In this document: piece after piece, positions 6,640 through 13,163 of the stretch | Layout: each line of letters opens with the position of its first letter | Numbering within the stretch: the first letter of the stretch is position 1 | IMG/VR virus record: IMGVR_UViG_3300046689_000827 | Location: 1 to 33,295 of that record | DNA length: 33,295 nt | Origin: a virus | Reading direction: 5' to 3' (one strand) | The notes under the pieces: model-generated | Seen by the model: only the letters and a program-made list of their open reading frames with translations | What the model was told of the DNA's origin: nothing | Databases searched by the model: none | Translations under genes and position numbers: made by a program

Positions 6640-7979
6640 GACGGGTCCTTCTGGGCGGCGTTCTTGGCGGTGATGGCGGCCTGCTTGCGGGCGGCGTCCA
6701 CGAACTTCGGGGTGTCGCCTGCGCGTCGCGTCCCGCGCACCGGCGGACCGGTAACCGAGCCCCTACGGCCAGTAGGGGGGACTTGTGGATTCACCTGCGC
6801 GTCTTGGATCTTCCACACGGTCTTTTCGGGGGCGTCGGCGCGGGCGTCGAGCATGCGTCGCGCCGCCGCATTGCGGAGCTGCTGAGCCTCCGGCGAGTCG
6901 CCCGGATCGGTGCCCTTCACGTCCTTGTGGGCGCGCCGCCAGACGGCATCGGTGACGGTCGTCTCGCCCAGTGCGGCGGCGAGCCTCAGGGCGTGATCCC
7001 ACACGTCCGGGAACTTCTCCGCGCGGTCCTTCGCGAGCTTCTCCAGCTCCTCTCGAAGCGCCTTCTCTCGGTGCGCCTCGCGCTCCGCGGCGAAGAGCTT
7101 TTCGGCGGCCGTTTCCGTGGCGATCCGCTTCGCTTCCCTCGCTGCCGCCCTCCGCTCGCGGCGGGTAAGGACACCGTCGCGGCGACGGATCCGGCCGTGC
7201 TCGTGGAGGTCCCACACGCCGGGGCCGGCGAGCGAAGCGAAGGCCGTGCCGATCGCCGTCGCCGGGTCGAAGTGGGAGAGGCCGTGTGACAGGTTCACCG
7301 CGGCGGCAACGAACGCGAGCAGCCAGGCGATGAGCCGGTAGTGCCAGTGCGGCCGGTGGTCGTCGACTGCCGCCGCGGCGCCGCGGAGTACGACCCAGGC
7401 GCCGCCTTCCAGCATCACGGGGGCGGCGAGCAGCCATCGGGCGTGCGGGTTGTAGAACGCGGACATCTGCACAGGCAGTGCCACGATGGCGCAGGCAATC
7501 GCGAACCCGAGGGCCGCGTTCCGCCACGACTTGGCGGACTTCCCCCGCTTCTTGTCCTGTGTGGCGGCGGAGAGCTGTTCGGCTGCGTCCTGTTCGCGCG
7601 CTTTCTCGCGTGCCCGGTTGGCTTCGTCCCGCTTGCGGTTGGACTCGGCGATGCGGGCTTCGCTGGCAGCGTCGTCCTCGCGGGCCCGGCGCTCGGCCTT
7701 GTCGTTGAGCAGCCGCTGCTTGCGGGCTTCTTCCTCGGCCTTGACGATCTCGGCCTGGGCTGCGGCTTCGGCCGCAATGCGAATCGCCTCGGCTTCGGCC
7801 TCGCCGCGGGCGCGGATCGCGGCAGCCTCCGCCGCAGCAACAAGGTCGGCCCGGTCGATGGCGGGCTCGGGCTGGGGGGTGCGCCGCTCCTCGGGGTCGG
7901 CGGTGATACGCCAGTCCGCGAACTGCAGGGGCGTGCGCGGCCTGGTGCTGCCGTTGGCCTTGGGCGGGCTGGCGGTCAT
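6636..7979 (-). CDS. SpdB-like plasmid-spread membrane protein (447 aa)
   Basis: Start after GAAAGGA. Residues about 35-145 form a long alanine/glutamate/arginine coiled coil (AEAEAIRIAAEAAAQAEIVKAEEEARKQ). Four hydrophobic segments follow at roughly 150-175, 181-205, 213-235 and 243-262, with WLLAAPVMLEGGAWVV resembling the DUF2637/SpdB membrane core. A second coiled coil and a basic C-terminus complete it. In Streptomyces plasmids Spd proteins partner TraB in intramycelial spread (pock formation). Here the gene overlaps the TraB-like gene by ATGA, which strongly supports the pairing. Confidence 0.75.
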   Translation of the reverse strand: MTASPPKANGSTRPRTPLQFADWRITADPEERRTPQPEPAIDRADLVAAAEAAAIRARGEAEAEAIRIAAEAAAQAEIVKAEEEARKQRLLNDKAERRAREDDAASEARIAESNRKRDEANRAREKAREQDAAEQLSAATQDKKRGKSAKSWRNAALGFAIACAIVALPVQMSAFYNPHARWLLAAPVMLEGGAWVVLRGAAAAVDDHRPHWHYRLIAWLLAFVAAAVNLSHGLSHFDPATAIGTAFASLAGPGVWDLHEHGRIRRRDGVLTRRERRAAAREAKRIATETAAEKLFAAEREAHREKALREELEKLAKDRAEKFPDVWDHALRLAAALGETTVTDAVWRRAHKDVKGTDPGDSPEAQQLRNAAARRMLDARADAPEKTVWKIQDAQVNPQVPPTGRRGSVTGPPVRGTRRAGDTPKFVDAARKQAAITAKNAAQKDPS

Positions 7980-7998
7980 GACGTTCGGTCCTTTCGGG

Positions 7999-8208
7999 TC
8001 AGCCGCGGGTGCGGCGGTCGATGAGGGCGGCGGTGGCGAAGTAGACGCCGAGGGCTGCGGTGAGGGACATCAGGGCGGAGACCGGCCGGCTGATGCCGAG
8101 GGCGGTCAGGCCGAGCTGGACGCCGAGGACGACGGCCACGGCGGGGATCAGGAGCGTGAAGGACTCGCGCACCGTGTAGCGGCGGTTGAGGTAGGCGAGG
8201 AAGCGCAT
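7999..8208 (-). CDS. Two-pass membrane protein, Spd-like context (69 aa)
   Basis: A basic start (MRFLAYLNRRYTVRES) is followed by two hydrophobic stretches (FTLLIPAVAVVLGVQLGL and ALMSLTAALGVYFATAALI) and a basic tail, so both ends should face the cytoplasm. It starts one base after the stop of the DUF4236 gene. Small membrane proteins next to traB-spdB often belong to the spread apparatus; that role is inferred from position. Confidence 0.75.
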   Translation of the reverse strand: MRFLAYLNRRYTVRESFTLLIPAVAVVLGVQLGLTALGISRPVSALMSLTAALGVYFATAALIDRRTRG

Positions 8209-8209
8209 G

Positions 8210-8413
8210 TCAGCCCTCTCGGTTGCGTCGGGTGCGGGTGGACCTGTAACCGAACGGGCCGGGCAGGTCCATGGAGGTGGTGCGCCGTCCGGTCGACGAG
8301 ATCGTGTGGCGGGGTCCGCCCCGGCCGCCCAACGTCACCGACCAGCTGCGCCGGTTGATGTTGAGGCGGACCCCGGGCAGGATCCGGAAGCTCTTGCGGA
8401 ACGTGATCGGCAC
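8210..8413 (-). CDS. DUF4236-like small protein (67 aa)
   Basis: GTG start preceded by GAGAGGA. The sequence FRKSFRILPGVRLNINRRSWSVTLGGRGG fits the DUF4236 pattern (FRKS...PGVRLN....SVS.GGRG), and the tail continues as short beta strands (RRTTSMDLPGPFGYRS). The family is widespread in bacteria and mobile elements with no defined function that I know. It sits between two membrane-protein genes of the transfer region. Confidence 0.75.
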   Translation of the reverse strand: MPITFRKSFRILPGVRLNINRRSWSVTLGGRGGPRHTISSTGRRTTSMDLPGPFGYRSTRTRRNREG

Positions 8414-8426
8414 TACGGCCGTCCTC

Positions 8427-8723
8427 TCAGGCGGGCGCGCCGGTGCGCGCCTTGTGGAATTCGCGGATGAACTCGTCGGTCAGGCCCGAGCCGACAGCCG
8501 CCCCGACCGGGCCGATCCCGGTCACCGAGGCCGCCCACAGCTCCAGCCAGGCGGCCCGGGTCGCGATGTAGTTGAGGACCGGGCGGGCAGCGCGCAGCGG
8601 GAACACGACGGCGCCGAGGCCGACCATCACCAGCAGGGCGAGGAGCCGCACCGTCCACCGGCCCACGAACCGGACGGCACGCGTCGGCCGGCCAGGCTTC
8701 GCAGTGATCAGATAGGCGTGCAT
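8427..8723 (-). CDS. Single- or double-pass membrane protein (98 aa)
   Basis: A strong GAGGAG lies eight bases before the ATG. After a basic N-terminus comes a hydrophobic helix (VRLLALLVMVGLGAVVFPL), a moderately hydrophobic region (WLELWAASVTGIGPVGAAV) and a polar C-terminus. It is the first of a set of small genes leading into spdB and traB, so a role in plasmid spread is possible but not shown. Confidence 0.75.
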   Translation of the reverse strand: MHAYLITAKPGRPTRAVRFVGRWTVRLLALLVMVGLGAVVFPLRAARPVLNYIATRAAWLELWAASVTGIGPVGAAVGSGLTDEFIREFHKARTGAPA

Positions 8724-8752
8724 GGGAGGCTCCTCGCGGGTTGGGCTACCGG

Positions 8753-8950
8753 TCAGCGGCTGTAGCGGACCTGGATGTTGTCGGTGTCGACCTTTTCGCC
8801 GGACGCGATGTTCTTGCCGAGCTGGGTGGCGGCGTCAGCGCGGGCCCTGTCGTGCGTGTACATGGGGCTGGACTGCTCGACGGTGCCGGTGACCTCGCGG
8901 GTGGTGCCGTCGCGGCCGGTGACCTTCGCGACGATGTTGAACTTCGGCAT
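8753..8950 (-). CDS. Small hypothetical protein (65 aa)
   Basis: GAGGAG precedes the ATG. The protein (MPKFNIVAKVTGRDGTTREVTGTV...) reads as a beta hairpin followed by a helix (HDRARADAATQLGKNIASG) and a final strand (DNIQVRYSR), a compact domain of unknown family. It is separated from the next gene upstream by a hairpin at 9001-9025. Confidence 0.75.
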   Translation of the reverse strand: MPKFNIVAKVTGRDGTTREVTGTVEQSSPMYTHDRARADAATQLGKNIASGEKVDTDNIQVRYSR

Positions 8951-9000
8951 GCGGTTCTCCTCGGGTGGGGGTTGGAAGTCGCTGGCGCGGTTCCCCTCGA

Positions 9001-9025
9001 CCGGGCCCGTGTGAGACGGGCCCGG
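9001..9025. terminator. Intergenic hairpin
   Basis: CCGGGCCCGT and ACGGGCCCGG form a perfect 10-bp stem around GTGAG. It lies 12 bases past the stop of the 52-aa gene in the direction of minus-strand transcription and is probably a terminator or processing signal. Confidence 0.6.
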
Positions 9026-9036
9026 CGGGCAGCCGG

Positions 9037-9195
9037 TCAGCCGTTCTTCGGCTTCTTGGCGTTCAGCTCGGTCTCCCGCTTCTCGGCGGCCTCCCTGGTC
9101 GGGTACGACGCGGTCCAGGAGTCGCCGTCGACGCGGTACTCGGCCCGCATGGCACGGGGGGTCTCGCTGGACACGTAGCTCTTCTTGATCGGCAT
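9037..9195 (-). CDS. Small basic hypothetical protein (52 aa)
   Basis: GAAGGAG precedes the ATG at 9195. The sequence MPIKKSYVSSETPRAMRAEYRVDGDSW... reads as a short beta sheet followed by a helix (PTREAAEKRETELNA), a small DNA- or protein-binding-sized fold. No family recognised. Flanked by hairpins and therefore perhaps expressed at its own level. Confidence 0.7.
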   Translation of the reverse strand: MPIKKSYVSSETPRAMRAEYRVDGDSWTASYPTREAAEKRETELNAKKPKNG

Positions 9196-9222
9196 GGGGC
9201 TCCTTCGATGCGGTGGACGGAT

Positions 9223-9240
9223 GGTGGTGCGCGCCCCGGG
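9223..9240. repeat. Intergenic 18-bp direct repeat, copy 1
   Basis: GGTGGTGCGCGCCCCGGG occurs here and again at 9520-9537, both between the ribosome site of one small gene and the stop of the next. Each copy is followed about 35 bp later by CCGGGGC, which could pair with its GCCCCGG to form a hairpin. It may be a duplicated intergenic terminator. Confidence 0.5.
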
Positions 9241-9287
9241 CCGGATCCGATCCGGCGCCCTCACGGCTGGATGCCGGGGCTGAGCGG

Positions 9288-9491
9288 TCAGCCCTCGTAG
9301 GTCCCGTTCGTGTACGCGTTGTCGCGGGCGACGGAGTCGGCGATGTGGGCGTGAACGGCGTCGAGGCCGCCGACAGGCAGGTGGCCGACGATGGCGCGGA
9401 CGTCGTCGCGGATCTCCTGGTCGGACTTGCCGAGGGCGTCACCGGCCTTGACGGCGAACTGGACCTTGTCGGCGATCTTCTCGATGGACAT
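9288..9491 (-). CDS. Small hypothetical protein (67 aa)
   Basis: GGAAGGAA precedes the ATG. All-helical prediction: MSIEKIADKVQFAVKAGDALGKSDQEIRDDVRAIVGHL, then DAVHAHIADSVARDNAYTNG. It carries a recognisable helix-turn-helix-like alternation but no clear HTH. No family assigned. Confidence 0.75.
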   Translation of the reverse strand: MSIEKIADKVQFAVKAGDALGKSDQEIRDDVRAIVGHLPVGGLDAVHAHIADSVARDNAYTNGTYEG

Positions 9492-9519
9492 GCGGTTCCT
9501 TCCGGATCAGCTGGTCGGT

Positions 9520-9537
9520 GGTGGTGCGCGCCCCGGG
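9520..9537. repeat. Intergenic 18-bp direct repeat, copy 2
   Basis: Identical to 9223-9240. It stands upstream of the 67-aa gene ending at 9288 and can pair with CCGGGGC near 9571-9577 to form a long-loop hairpin. Confidence 0.5.
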
Positions 9538-9634
9538 TCGCCTTCGCGGCTACGTCGGTGATGACCGGACCGGGGCTGGGCCGTGGCGGCGGGGCCGCGG
9601 GGGAACGAATCCCACCGCCACGGGGTCTAGGGGC

Positions 9635-9838
9635 TCAGGCGACGTCGCCGAGGCTCGCGCCGAACAGCTCATCCGTCAGAGACGGGGCGTCCTTGTTGGC
9701 CCGGTCGTAGGCCGCAGCCTCGGCCCGCAGCGCCTTCCGAGTCCGCGAGCTGCGGGCGGTCAGGTAGCGGGAGATCAGGCCGGTGCGGTACTCGGCATCC
9801 GACGACGGGGCGGAGGTGATCAGGGTCAGAACAGACAT
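9635..9838 (-). CDS. Small hypothetical protein (67 aa)
   Basis: GAAGGG lies upstream of ATG 9838. The protein (MSVLTLITSAPSSDAEYRTGLISRYLTARSSRTRKALRAE...) has a basic central helix (RYLTARSSRTRKALRAEAAAYDRAN) and an acidic end. The basic helix suggests nucleic acid contact, but no family is recognised. Confidence 0.65.
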   Translation of the reverse strand: MSVLTLITSAPSSDAEYRTGLISRYLTARSSRTRKALRAEAAAYDRANKDAPSLTDELFGASLGDVA

Positions 9839-9887
9839 GGGGGTGCCCTTCGAGGTGGTCAATCAGGAATGGGGGTGGGGTGGGGAA

Positions 9888-9928
9888 CCGCGGCGCGGGA
9901 CGGGGGGGGGTTGGTGTCCGCGCCGCGG
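9888..9928. terminator. GC-rich hairpin downstream of the small-gene operon
   Basis: CCGCGGCGCGG (9888-9898) and CCGCGCCGCGG (9918-9928) form a perfect 11-bp stem with a 19-nt loop containing a nine-G run. It lies just past the stop of the 25-aa gene and probably ends the minus-strand operon that starts at 10888. Confidence 0.55.
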
Positions 9929-9941
9929 CGGTCTGGGGGGT

Positions 9942-10019
9942 CTAGCGGGTGGGGTGCTCGCTGCGGTCGTTCTTCTCGCGCAGCTTGCGGAGCATCTCTT
10001 CGTAGTCGGCGGGGCTCAC
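9942..10019 (-). CDS. Micro-protein (25 aa)
   Basis: A 25-codon frame (MSPADYEEMLRKLREKNDRSEHPTR) whose GTG start overlaps the TGA of the upstream gene as GTGA, with good coding bias and a single charged helix. The junction matches the other genes of this operon, which is why it is called despite its length. Function unknown. Confidence 0.55.
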   Translation of the reverse strand: MSPADYEEMLRKLREKNDRSEHPTR

Positions 10020-10183
10020 GACGCCTCGCCCTCGTCCGTGACGACGAGGAACCGGTCGCCGGGCAGGTCCTGCACGACGGTCGCCGGGATGCCCTGGTCG
10101 CGGAACTGCTGCGCCTGCTCCTCCGCCGGCCAGGAGCCGCGCGGGTGGCCGGCCTGGGTGGAGGCGAGGATCTCGCGGGCCAT
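10016..10183 (-). CDS. Small hypothetical protein (55 aa)
   Basis: ATG overlaps the stop of the upstream gene (TGATG). MAREILASTQAGHPRGSWPAEEQ is followed by a short alpha/beta segment (AQQFRDQGIPATVVQDLPGDRFLVVTDE). No family recognised. Fourth gene of the operon led by the excisionase-like protein. Confidence 0.65.
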   Translation of the reverse strand: MAREILASTQAGHPRGSWPAEEQAQQFRDQGIPATVVQDLPGDRFLVVTDEGEAS

Positions 10184-10368
10184 CACGCCGCTCCGATCAG
10201 GTCGAGGCGGCCGGCGGCCTGAAGCTGGCAGCGGCACATCGCCATCTCGTCGCGGACGTACTCGCAGCCCTCGTAGTCGCCGGACGCGGCGAGCGCCCGG
10301 TAGTGGACGGCGGCCGACTGGTAGCGGGAAGCCGCCTCCAGCGGGGTAGTGGGGGTCGCGGTGCTCAT
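10183..10368 (-). CDS. Small helical protein (61 aa)
   Basis: Overlaps the upstream gene by ATGA. N-terminus MSTATPTTPLEAASRYQSAAVHYRAL resembles that of the next protein upstream (MTTATPTKPPTPNSHYAAMRRYQQA), so the two may be duplicated relatives. Contains DEMAMCRCQL with two cysteines. Function unknown. Confidence 0.65.
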   Translation of the reverse strand: MSTATPTTPLEAASRYQSAAVHYRALAASGDYEGCEYVRDEMAMCRCQLQAAGRLDLIGAA

Positions 10369-10673
10369 GCCGACACCGCCGATCGCACGGCACGGAGGCC
10401 ACGGACGGTGATGCGGAGGAGCGTGCCCGGACGGGACGCCCAGAACTTCTCGGCCCGCTCACGGCGCTGCGCAGCGACACAGTGCGCCTCAGCCAGACGG
10501 AAGTACTCGTCCTGCTGCGCCCGCAGCTCGGCGAACTCGCCGGCCGCAATCGCACCGACCGTGCGGCGGACCGACAGCTGCACCGAAATGCTGCTCGCCG
10601 CCTGCTGGTAGCGGCGCATCGCGGCGTAGTGGGAGTTCGGGGTGGGGGGCTTGGTGGGGGTTGCGGTGGTCAT
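10365..10673 (-). CDS. Helical hypothetical protein (102 aa)
   Basis: Overlaps the excisionase-like gene by ATGA. After a Thr/Pro-rich start it is predicted fully helical (AAMRRYQQAASSISVQL..., FAELRAQQDEYFRLAEAHCVAAQRRERAEKFW), with a basic C-terminus (LLRITVRGLRAVRSAVSA). It looks like a coiled-coil or DNA-associated helper; no family was recognised. Confidence 0.7.
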   Translation of the reverse strand: MTTATPTKPPTPNSHYAAMRRYQQAASSISVQLSVRRTVGAIAAGEFAELRAQQDEYFRLAEAHCVAAQRRERAEKFWASRPGTLLRITVRGLRAVRSAVSA

Positions 10674-10888
10674 GCCGCCTCCTGGTTGAGGGCGAGCAGT
10701 TCGTCTACGACGCTGCTCGGGATTCGGATCGCTCCCCCGCGCCGGCTTTCGCCTTCAACTCGGGGCTGGCCGTACTGGATCGACGGCAGGTATCCGCTGG
10801 CAGCCCAGCGGTAGACCGTCGGCTTGGAGACCCGCAGCAGGTCTGCGGCCTCCGCCACGGTGAGCAGCTTTTGAGCCGCAGGCAGCAT
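10670..10888 (-). CDS. Excisionase-like HTH protein, MerR/HTH_17 type (72 aa)
   Basis: GGAGAA precedes ATG 10888. The sequence LLTVAEAADLLRVSKPTVYRWAASGYLPSIQYG is the classic HTH_17 pattern (TVxEAAxxLxVSxxTVYRWxxxGxLP) of excisionases and small regulators in Streptomyces elements; the C-terminus (IRIPSSVVDELLALN) fits too. In pSAM2-type elements such a protein acts as Xis, but no integrase is present here, so it may instead be a transcription factor. It leads a five-gene operon from a promoter with a GntR-type operator. Confidence 0.8.
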   Translation of the reverse strand: MLPAAQKLLTVAEAADLLRVSKPTVYRWAASGYLPSIQYGQPRVEGESRRGGAIRIPSSVVDELLALNQEAA

Positions 10889-10930
10889 CTAGTTCTCCAA
10901 TCCAGGAGGTGGGTTCCTCTGACAGAGATG

Positions 10931-10967
10931 ACTGTGACAGGTCTCTTGAGAGGTATCAACCCTCTCG
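10931..10967 (-). promoter_or_regulatory. Promoter with GAGAGG/CCTCTC operator for the excisionase-like operon
   Basis: On the minus strand TTGATA (10959-10954) and CACAGT (10936-10931) are 17 bp apart. Overlapping the -35 box is an inverted repeat, GAGAGG (10948-10953) with CCTCTC (10961-10966). Nearly the same 38-bp block, with matching spacing, is found at 12436-12472 ahead of the GIY-YIG gene. The repressor is probably the GntR protein encoded between them. Confidence 0.7.
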
Positions 10968-11004
10968 CCTGATCGAGCCGCTCTCGTATGCCCCGCGGCC
11001 CTGC

Positions 11005-11033
11005 TTGACGTGGGCTTATGGTTGGAGAAATTG
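11005..11033 (+). promoter_or_regulatory. Possible promoter for the UTRA/GntR pair
   Basis: TTGACG (11005-11010) and AAATTG (11028-11033) are 17 bp apart, placing the start near 11040, about 35 bases before the GTG of the UTRA gene. The -10 box is poor. GGTTGGAGAAATTGCTAG here resembles, on the other strand, GGATTGGAGAACTAG at 10890-10904, possibly a second paired site. Confidence 0.35.
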
Positions 11034-11073
11034 CTAGACGCCTCAGGAGAAGTCGCGCACTGGAGGAGCTGGA

Positions 11074-11610
11074 GTGACGGAGAACCGATGGGCCGGCTCA
11101 TCGACGCCGTACATCGAGAGCGGCCAGGGTGACGCCTGGGGTAAAGAGGCGGCCCAGCAAGGCCGCTCGGGAACCCAGCGCATCCTCAGCGCAGGCCAGG
11201 AGCCAGCACCGCTCGCGGTCGCCGAAGCGCTGGAGCAGCAACCCGGCACGCCCGTCGTAGCCCGACAGCGATTGATCCTGCTCGACGGGCAGCCGATCGA
11301 AGTCGCGCGCTCCTATTGGCCCGTCAACGTCGCCGCCGATACACCCCTGGCCGGCACCGGCAGGGTCCGCGGCGGCGCCGTGACCCTCCTCGCCGAGCTC
11401 GGCTACAAACCCGGCGCGGTCACCGAGGACGTCCAGACCAGGCCCCCGACGAAGGAGGAAGCGGAAGCCCTGCAACTCACCGACAACAGCGAATGGGTAC
11501 TGGCCCTAACTCGCACGATCGCAACCCCCGACGGGCGCCCCTACGAGGTGTCAGTCATGGTCAGCCCCGGCCGCATTGGGCGGCTCCACTACTCAATGAA
11601 GGTCGACTGA
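11074..11610 (+). CDS. UTRA-only protein lacking a DNA-binding domain (178 aa)
   Basis: GGAGGAG precedes GTG 11074. Residues about 35-178 match the UTRA effector-binding domain of the GntR/HutC family: APLAVAEALEQQPGTPVVARQRLILLDGQPIEVARSYWPVNVAADTPL, then RVRGGAVTLLAELGYKP and a C-terminal sheet (VLALTRTIATPDGRPYEVSVMVSP). No winged-helix domain precedes it, and only 185 bp separate it from the divergent gene, so none has been lost to a nearby frameshift. It ends one base before the full GntR gene. It could bind ligand or dimerise with the neighbour; function inferred. Confidence 0.75.
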   Translation: MTENRWAGSSTPYIESGQGDAWGKEAAQQGRSGTQRILSAGQEPAPLAVAEALEQQPGTPVVARQRLILLDGQPIEVARSYWPVNVAADTPLAGTGRVRGGAVTLLAELGYKPGAVTEDVQTRPPTKEEAEALQLTDNSEWVLALTRTIATPDGRPYEVSVMVSPGRIGRLHYSMKVD

Positions 11611-11611
11611 C

Positions 11612-12373
11612 ATGGCAGAGCAGCACGAAGAGGAATCCATCTGGCCCGTTCAAGACCAGATCGCCGCCTACCTTCGCGACGGCATCCTGAACGGCGACTT
11701 CCCGCCCGGCAAGCCGCTCCCCTCCAGCCGCAAGCTGAACGAGGAGTTCGGCGCCGCAGCTCAGACGATCAAGAACGCGATGGGCATCCTGGAGAAGGAG
11801 GGCCTCGTCTTCACGCGCAGAGGCGCCGGGATCTACGCCCGGGAGCACCGCCAGCGGACCATGACGCCCGCCGAGTACAAGAACCCTCCGGCCGACGGCG
11901 GGAAGTATCAGTGGATCACCGCCGCAGAGCGCAAGGGGTTCACGGGCCGTTCGGAACTCCTGGACGTCGAAGAGGTTGTCCCGCCACATCTCGTGCGCGA
12001 GGCATTCGGACTCGGCGAGGGCGAGACCGTGATTTTGCGGCGCCAGGTGATGTATCTCGACGATGAGCCCTGCGAGTTGGTAGAGGTCTACTTCCCGCTC
12101 GACTTGGCCAGGGGGACGCCGATCGCCGAGCGCCGGCGCATCAAGGGCGGAGCGGGACGAGTGCTGGCCGAGGCGGGACTCCCGTCTCTCCGTTGCGTGG
12201 ACAAGGTGGCCGCTCGCTGGCCAACTCCGCAGCAGCAGAAAGCGCTGAAGATGCCCACGAAGCTGCCGGTGCTGCGCCAGTTCCGGGTGACGTACAGCGT
12301 GGACGACCGTCCCATCCAGGCGGAGTTCATGATCAAGGCGGGTCATCTGTACGAGCTGGAGTACGAGTTCTGA
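11612..12373 (+). CDS. GntR/HutC-family transcriptional regulator with UTRA domain (253 aa)
   Basis: N-terminal winged helix at about 10-80 (VQDQIAAYLRDGILNGDFPPGKPLPSSRKLNEEF, then AQTIKNAMGILEKEGLVFTRRGAGIYA), the GntR signature. The UTRA domain covers about 95-250 (LDVEEVVPPHLVREAFGLGEGETVILRRQ...). Similar regulators such as KorSA of pSAM2 repress transfer and excision functions in Streptomyces elements. Candidate operators are at 10948-10966 and 12436-12455, just outside each end of the pair of regulator genes. A hairpin terminator follows. Confidence 0.85.
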   Translation: MAEQHEEESIWPVQDQIAAYLRDGILNGDFPPGKPLPSSRKLNEEFGAAAQTIKNAMGILEKEGLVFTRRGAGIYAREHRQRTMTPAEYKNPPADGGKYQWITAAERKGFTGRSELLDVEEVVPPHLVREAFGLGEGETVILRRQVMYLDDEPCELVEVYFPLDLARGTPIAERRRIKGGAGRVLAEAGLPSLRCVDKVAARWPTPQQQKALKMPTKLPVLRQFRVTYSVDDRPIQAEFMIKAGHLYELEYEF

Positions 12374-12387
12374 TCGGGCCGCCCACC

Positions 12388-12414
12388 AGCCCCGACGCAG
12401 ACGGCGTCGGGGCT
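12388..12414 (+). terminator. Rho-independent-type terminator after the GntR gene
   Basis: AGCCCCGACGC and GCGTCGGGGCT form a perfect 11-bp stem with a five-base loop (AGACG), followed by TCGTTG. It separates the regulator transcript from the GIY-YIG gene, which then has its own promoter. Confidence 0.75.
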
Positions 12415-12435
12415 TCGTTGCGTCTGGATGCAAAC

Positions 12436-12472
12436 GAGAGGGTTGCGAACCTCTCAATAAACCTCTTACAGT
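12436..12472 (+). promoter_or_regulatory. Promoter with GAGAGG/CCTCTC operator for the GIY-YIG gene
   Basis: TTGCGA (12443-12448) and TACAGT (12467-12472) lie 18 bp apart, and GAGAGG (12436-12441) with CCTCTC (12450-12455) bracket the -35 box. The layout matches the promoter at 10931-10967 base for base at most positions. Likely repressed by the GntR protein encoded immediately upstream. Confidence 0.7.
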
Positions 12473-12516
12473 CGCTTCCGAGAGTGGCTCACGCCACACG
12501 CTCAGTAAGGAGCGGC

Positions 12517-13119
12517 ATGCCCGAAACCCCCGAGCAAGCGCCGAGCCCGGCCTTGCGCATCCCGTACCTCAAGTTCCACGAACCCGACGGGATAAGGACC
12601 CTGCTCTACCGGTTCTTCGACGACGAAGGCAGGCTGCTGTACGTCGGCATCACCAACAATCCACAGGTCCGGTGGTCTGACCATGCCGGAAAGGCACGCA
12701 AGGGCGAGAACGCATGGTGGCGCCACGCGCGCGTCGTGCACACCGAGTGGTTCGCAACGCGCGCCGAGGCGGAGAAGGCCGAGATCACTGCCATCCACAA
12801 CGAGCATCCTCTGCACAACGGCTCTCACAACGTGAGGCTCGGAGCAGGGCTCCGCTTCCGGTCGATGTACCTGCACCCAATGGCGAGGGAAATCTTCGGC
12901 GACGAGCCATTCACCTTGCACGAGCTAGGCGACCGCGCGCGCATCCCCGTTGGAACCGCCGTGCTTTACGGTCGACGCCTTGTCGCGAAAGGTGCATTTC
13001 GAAAGGTCGGCAAGGTGAGGAGCGGCCCCCACAACAGGCTCCGGGACCAGTACATCGCTCTCGACGTTCCCGCCGACGTCGCCTCGCCCGTACAAAGCCC
13101 CCTCCTGGACATGGAGTAG
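12517..13119 (+). CDS. GIY-YIG endonuclease-like protein with C-terminal extension (200 aa)
   Basis: TAAGGAG precedes ATG 12517. The nuclease domain is at about 28-105: YRFFD at 31-35 as the degenerate GIY strand, YVGIT at 42-46 as the YIG strand, R52 on the following helix, and the glutamate-bearing helix EAEKAEITAI near 84-93 with E89 as probable metal ligand. The C-terminal part (HELGDRARIPVGTAVLYGRRLVAKGAF) looks like a DNA-reading winged helix. Could be a free-standing homing or defence nuclease. It is under its own GntR-type operator. Confidence 0.8.
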   Translation: MPETPEQAPSPALRIPYLKFHEPDGIRTLLYRFFDDEGRLLYVGITNNPQVRWSDHAGKARKGENAWWRHARVVHTEWFATRAEAEKAEITAIHNEHPLHNGSHNVRLGAGLRFRSMYLHPMAREIFGDEPFTLHELGDRARIPVGTAVLYGRRLVAKGAFRKVGKVRSGPHNRLRDQYIALDVPADVASPVQSPLLDME

Positions 13120-13130
13120 CCGCAACACAA

Positions 13131-13156
13131 CGGCCGGGTGCGTCAACACCCGGCCG
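13131..13156 (+). terminator. Terminator after the GIY-YIG gene
   Basis: CGGCCGGGTG and CACCCGGCCG form a perfect 10-bp stem around CGTCAA, starting 11 bases past the stop codon. Confidence 0.75.
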
Positions 13157-13163
13157 CTTGATC

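Noticed and set aside
4582-6885. Plus-strand open frame of 767 codons opposite the TraB-like gene
   Set aside because: It is the antisense shadow of two minus-strand genes with clear motifs (Walker A/B, coiled coil); long open antisense frames are normal at this GC content.
10670-10888. Definite excisionase (xis)
   Set aside because: The HTH_17 fold fits, but with no integrase or attachment site in the window it cannot be told from a small transcription factor, so only excisionase-like is stated.
11074-11610. The UTRA-only gene as a frameshifted GntR gene
   Set aside because: Only 185 bp separate it from the divergent gene, these contain the promoter region, and no HTH-like sequence was found in any frame; a good ribosome site precedes the GTG.
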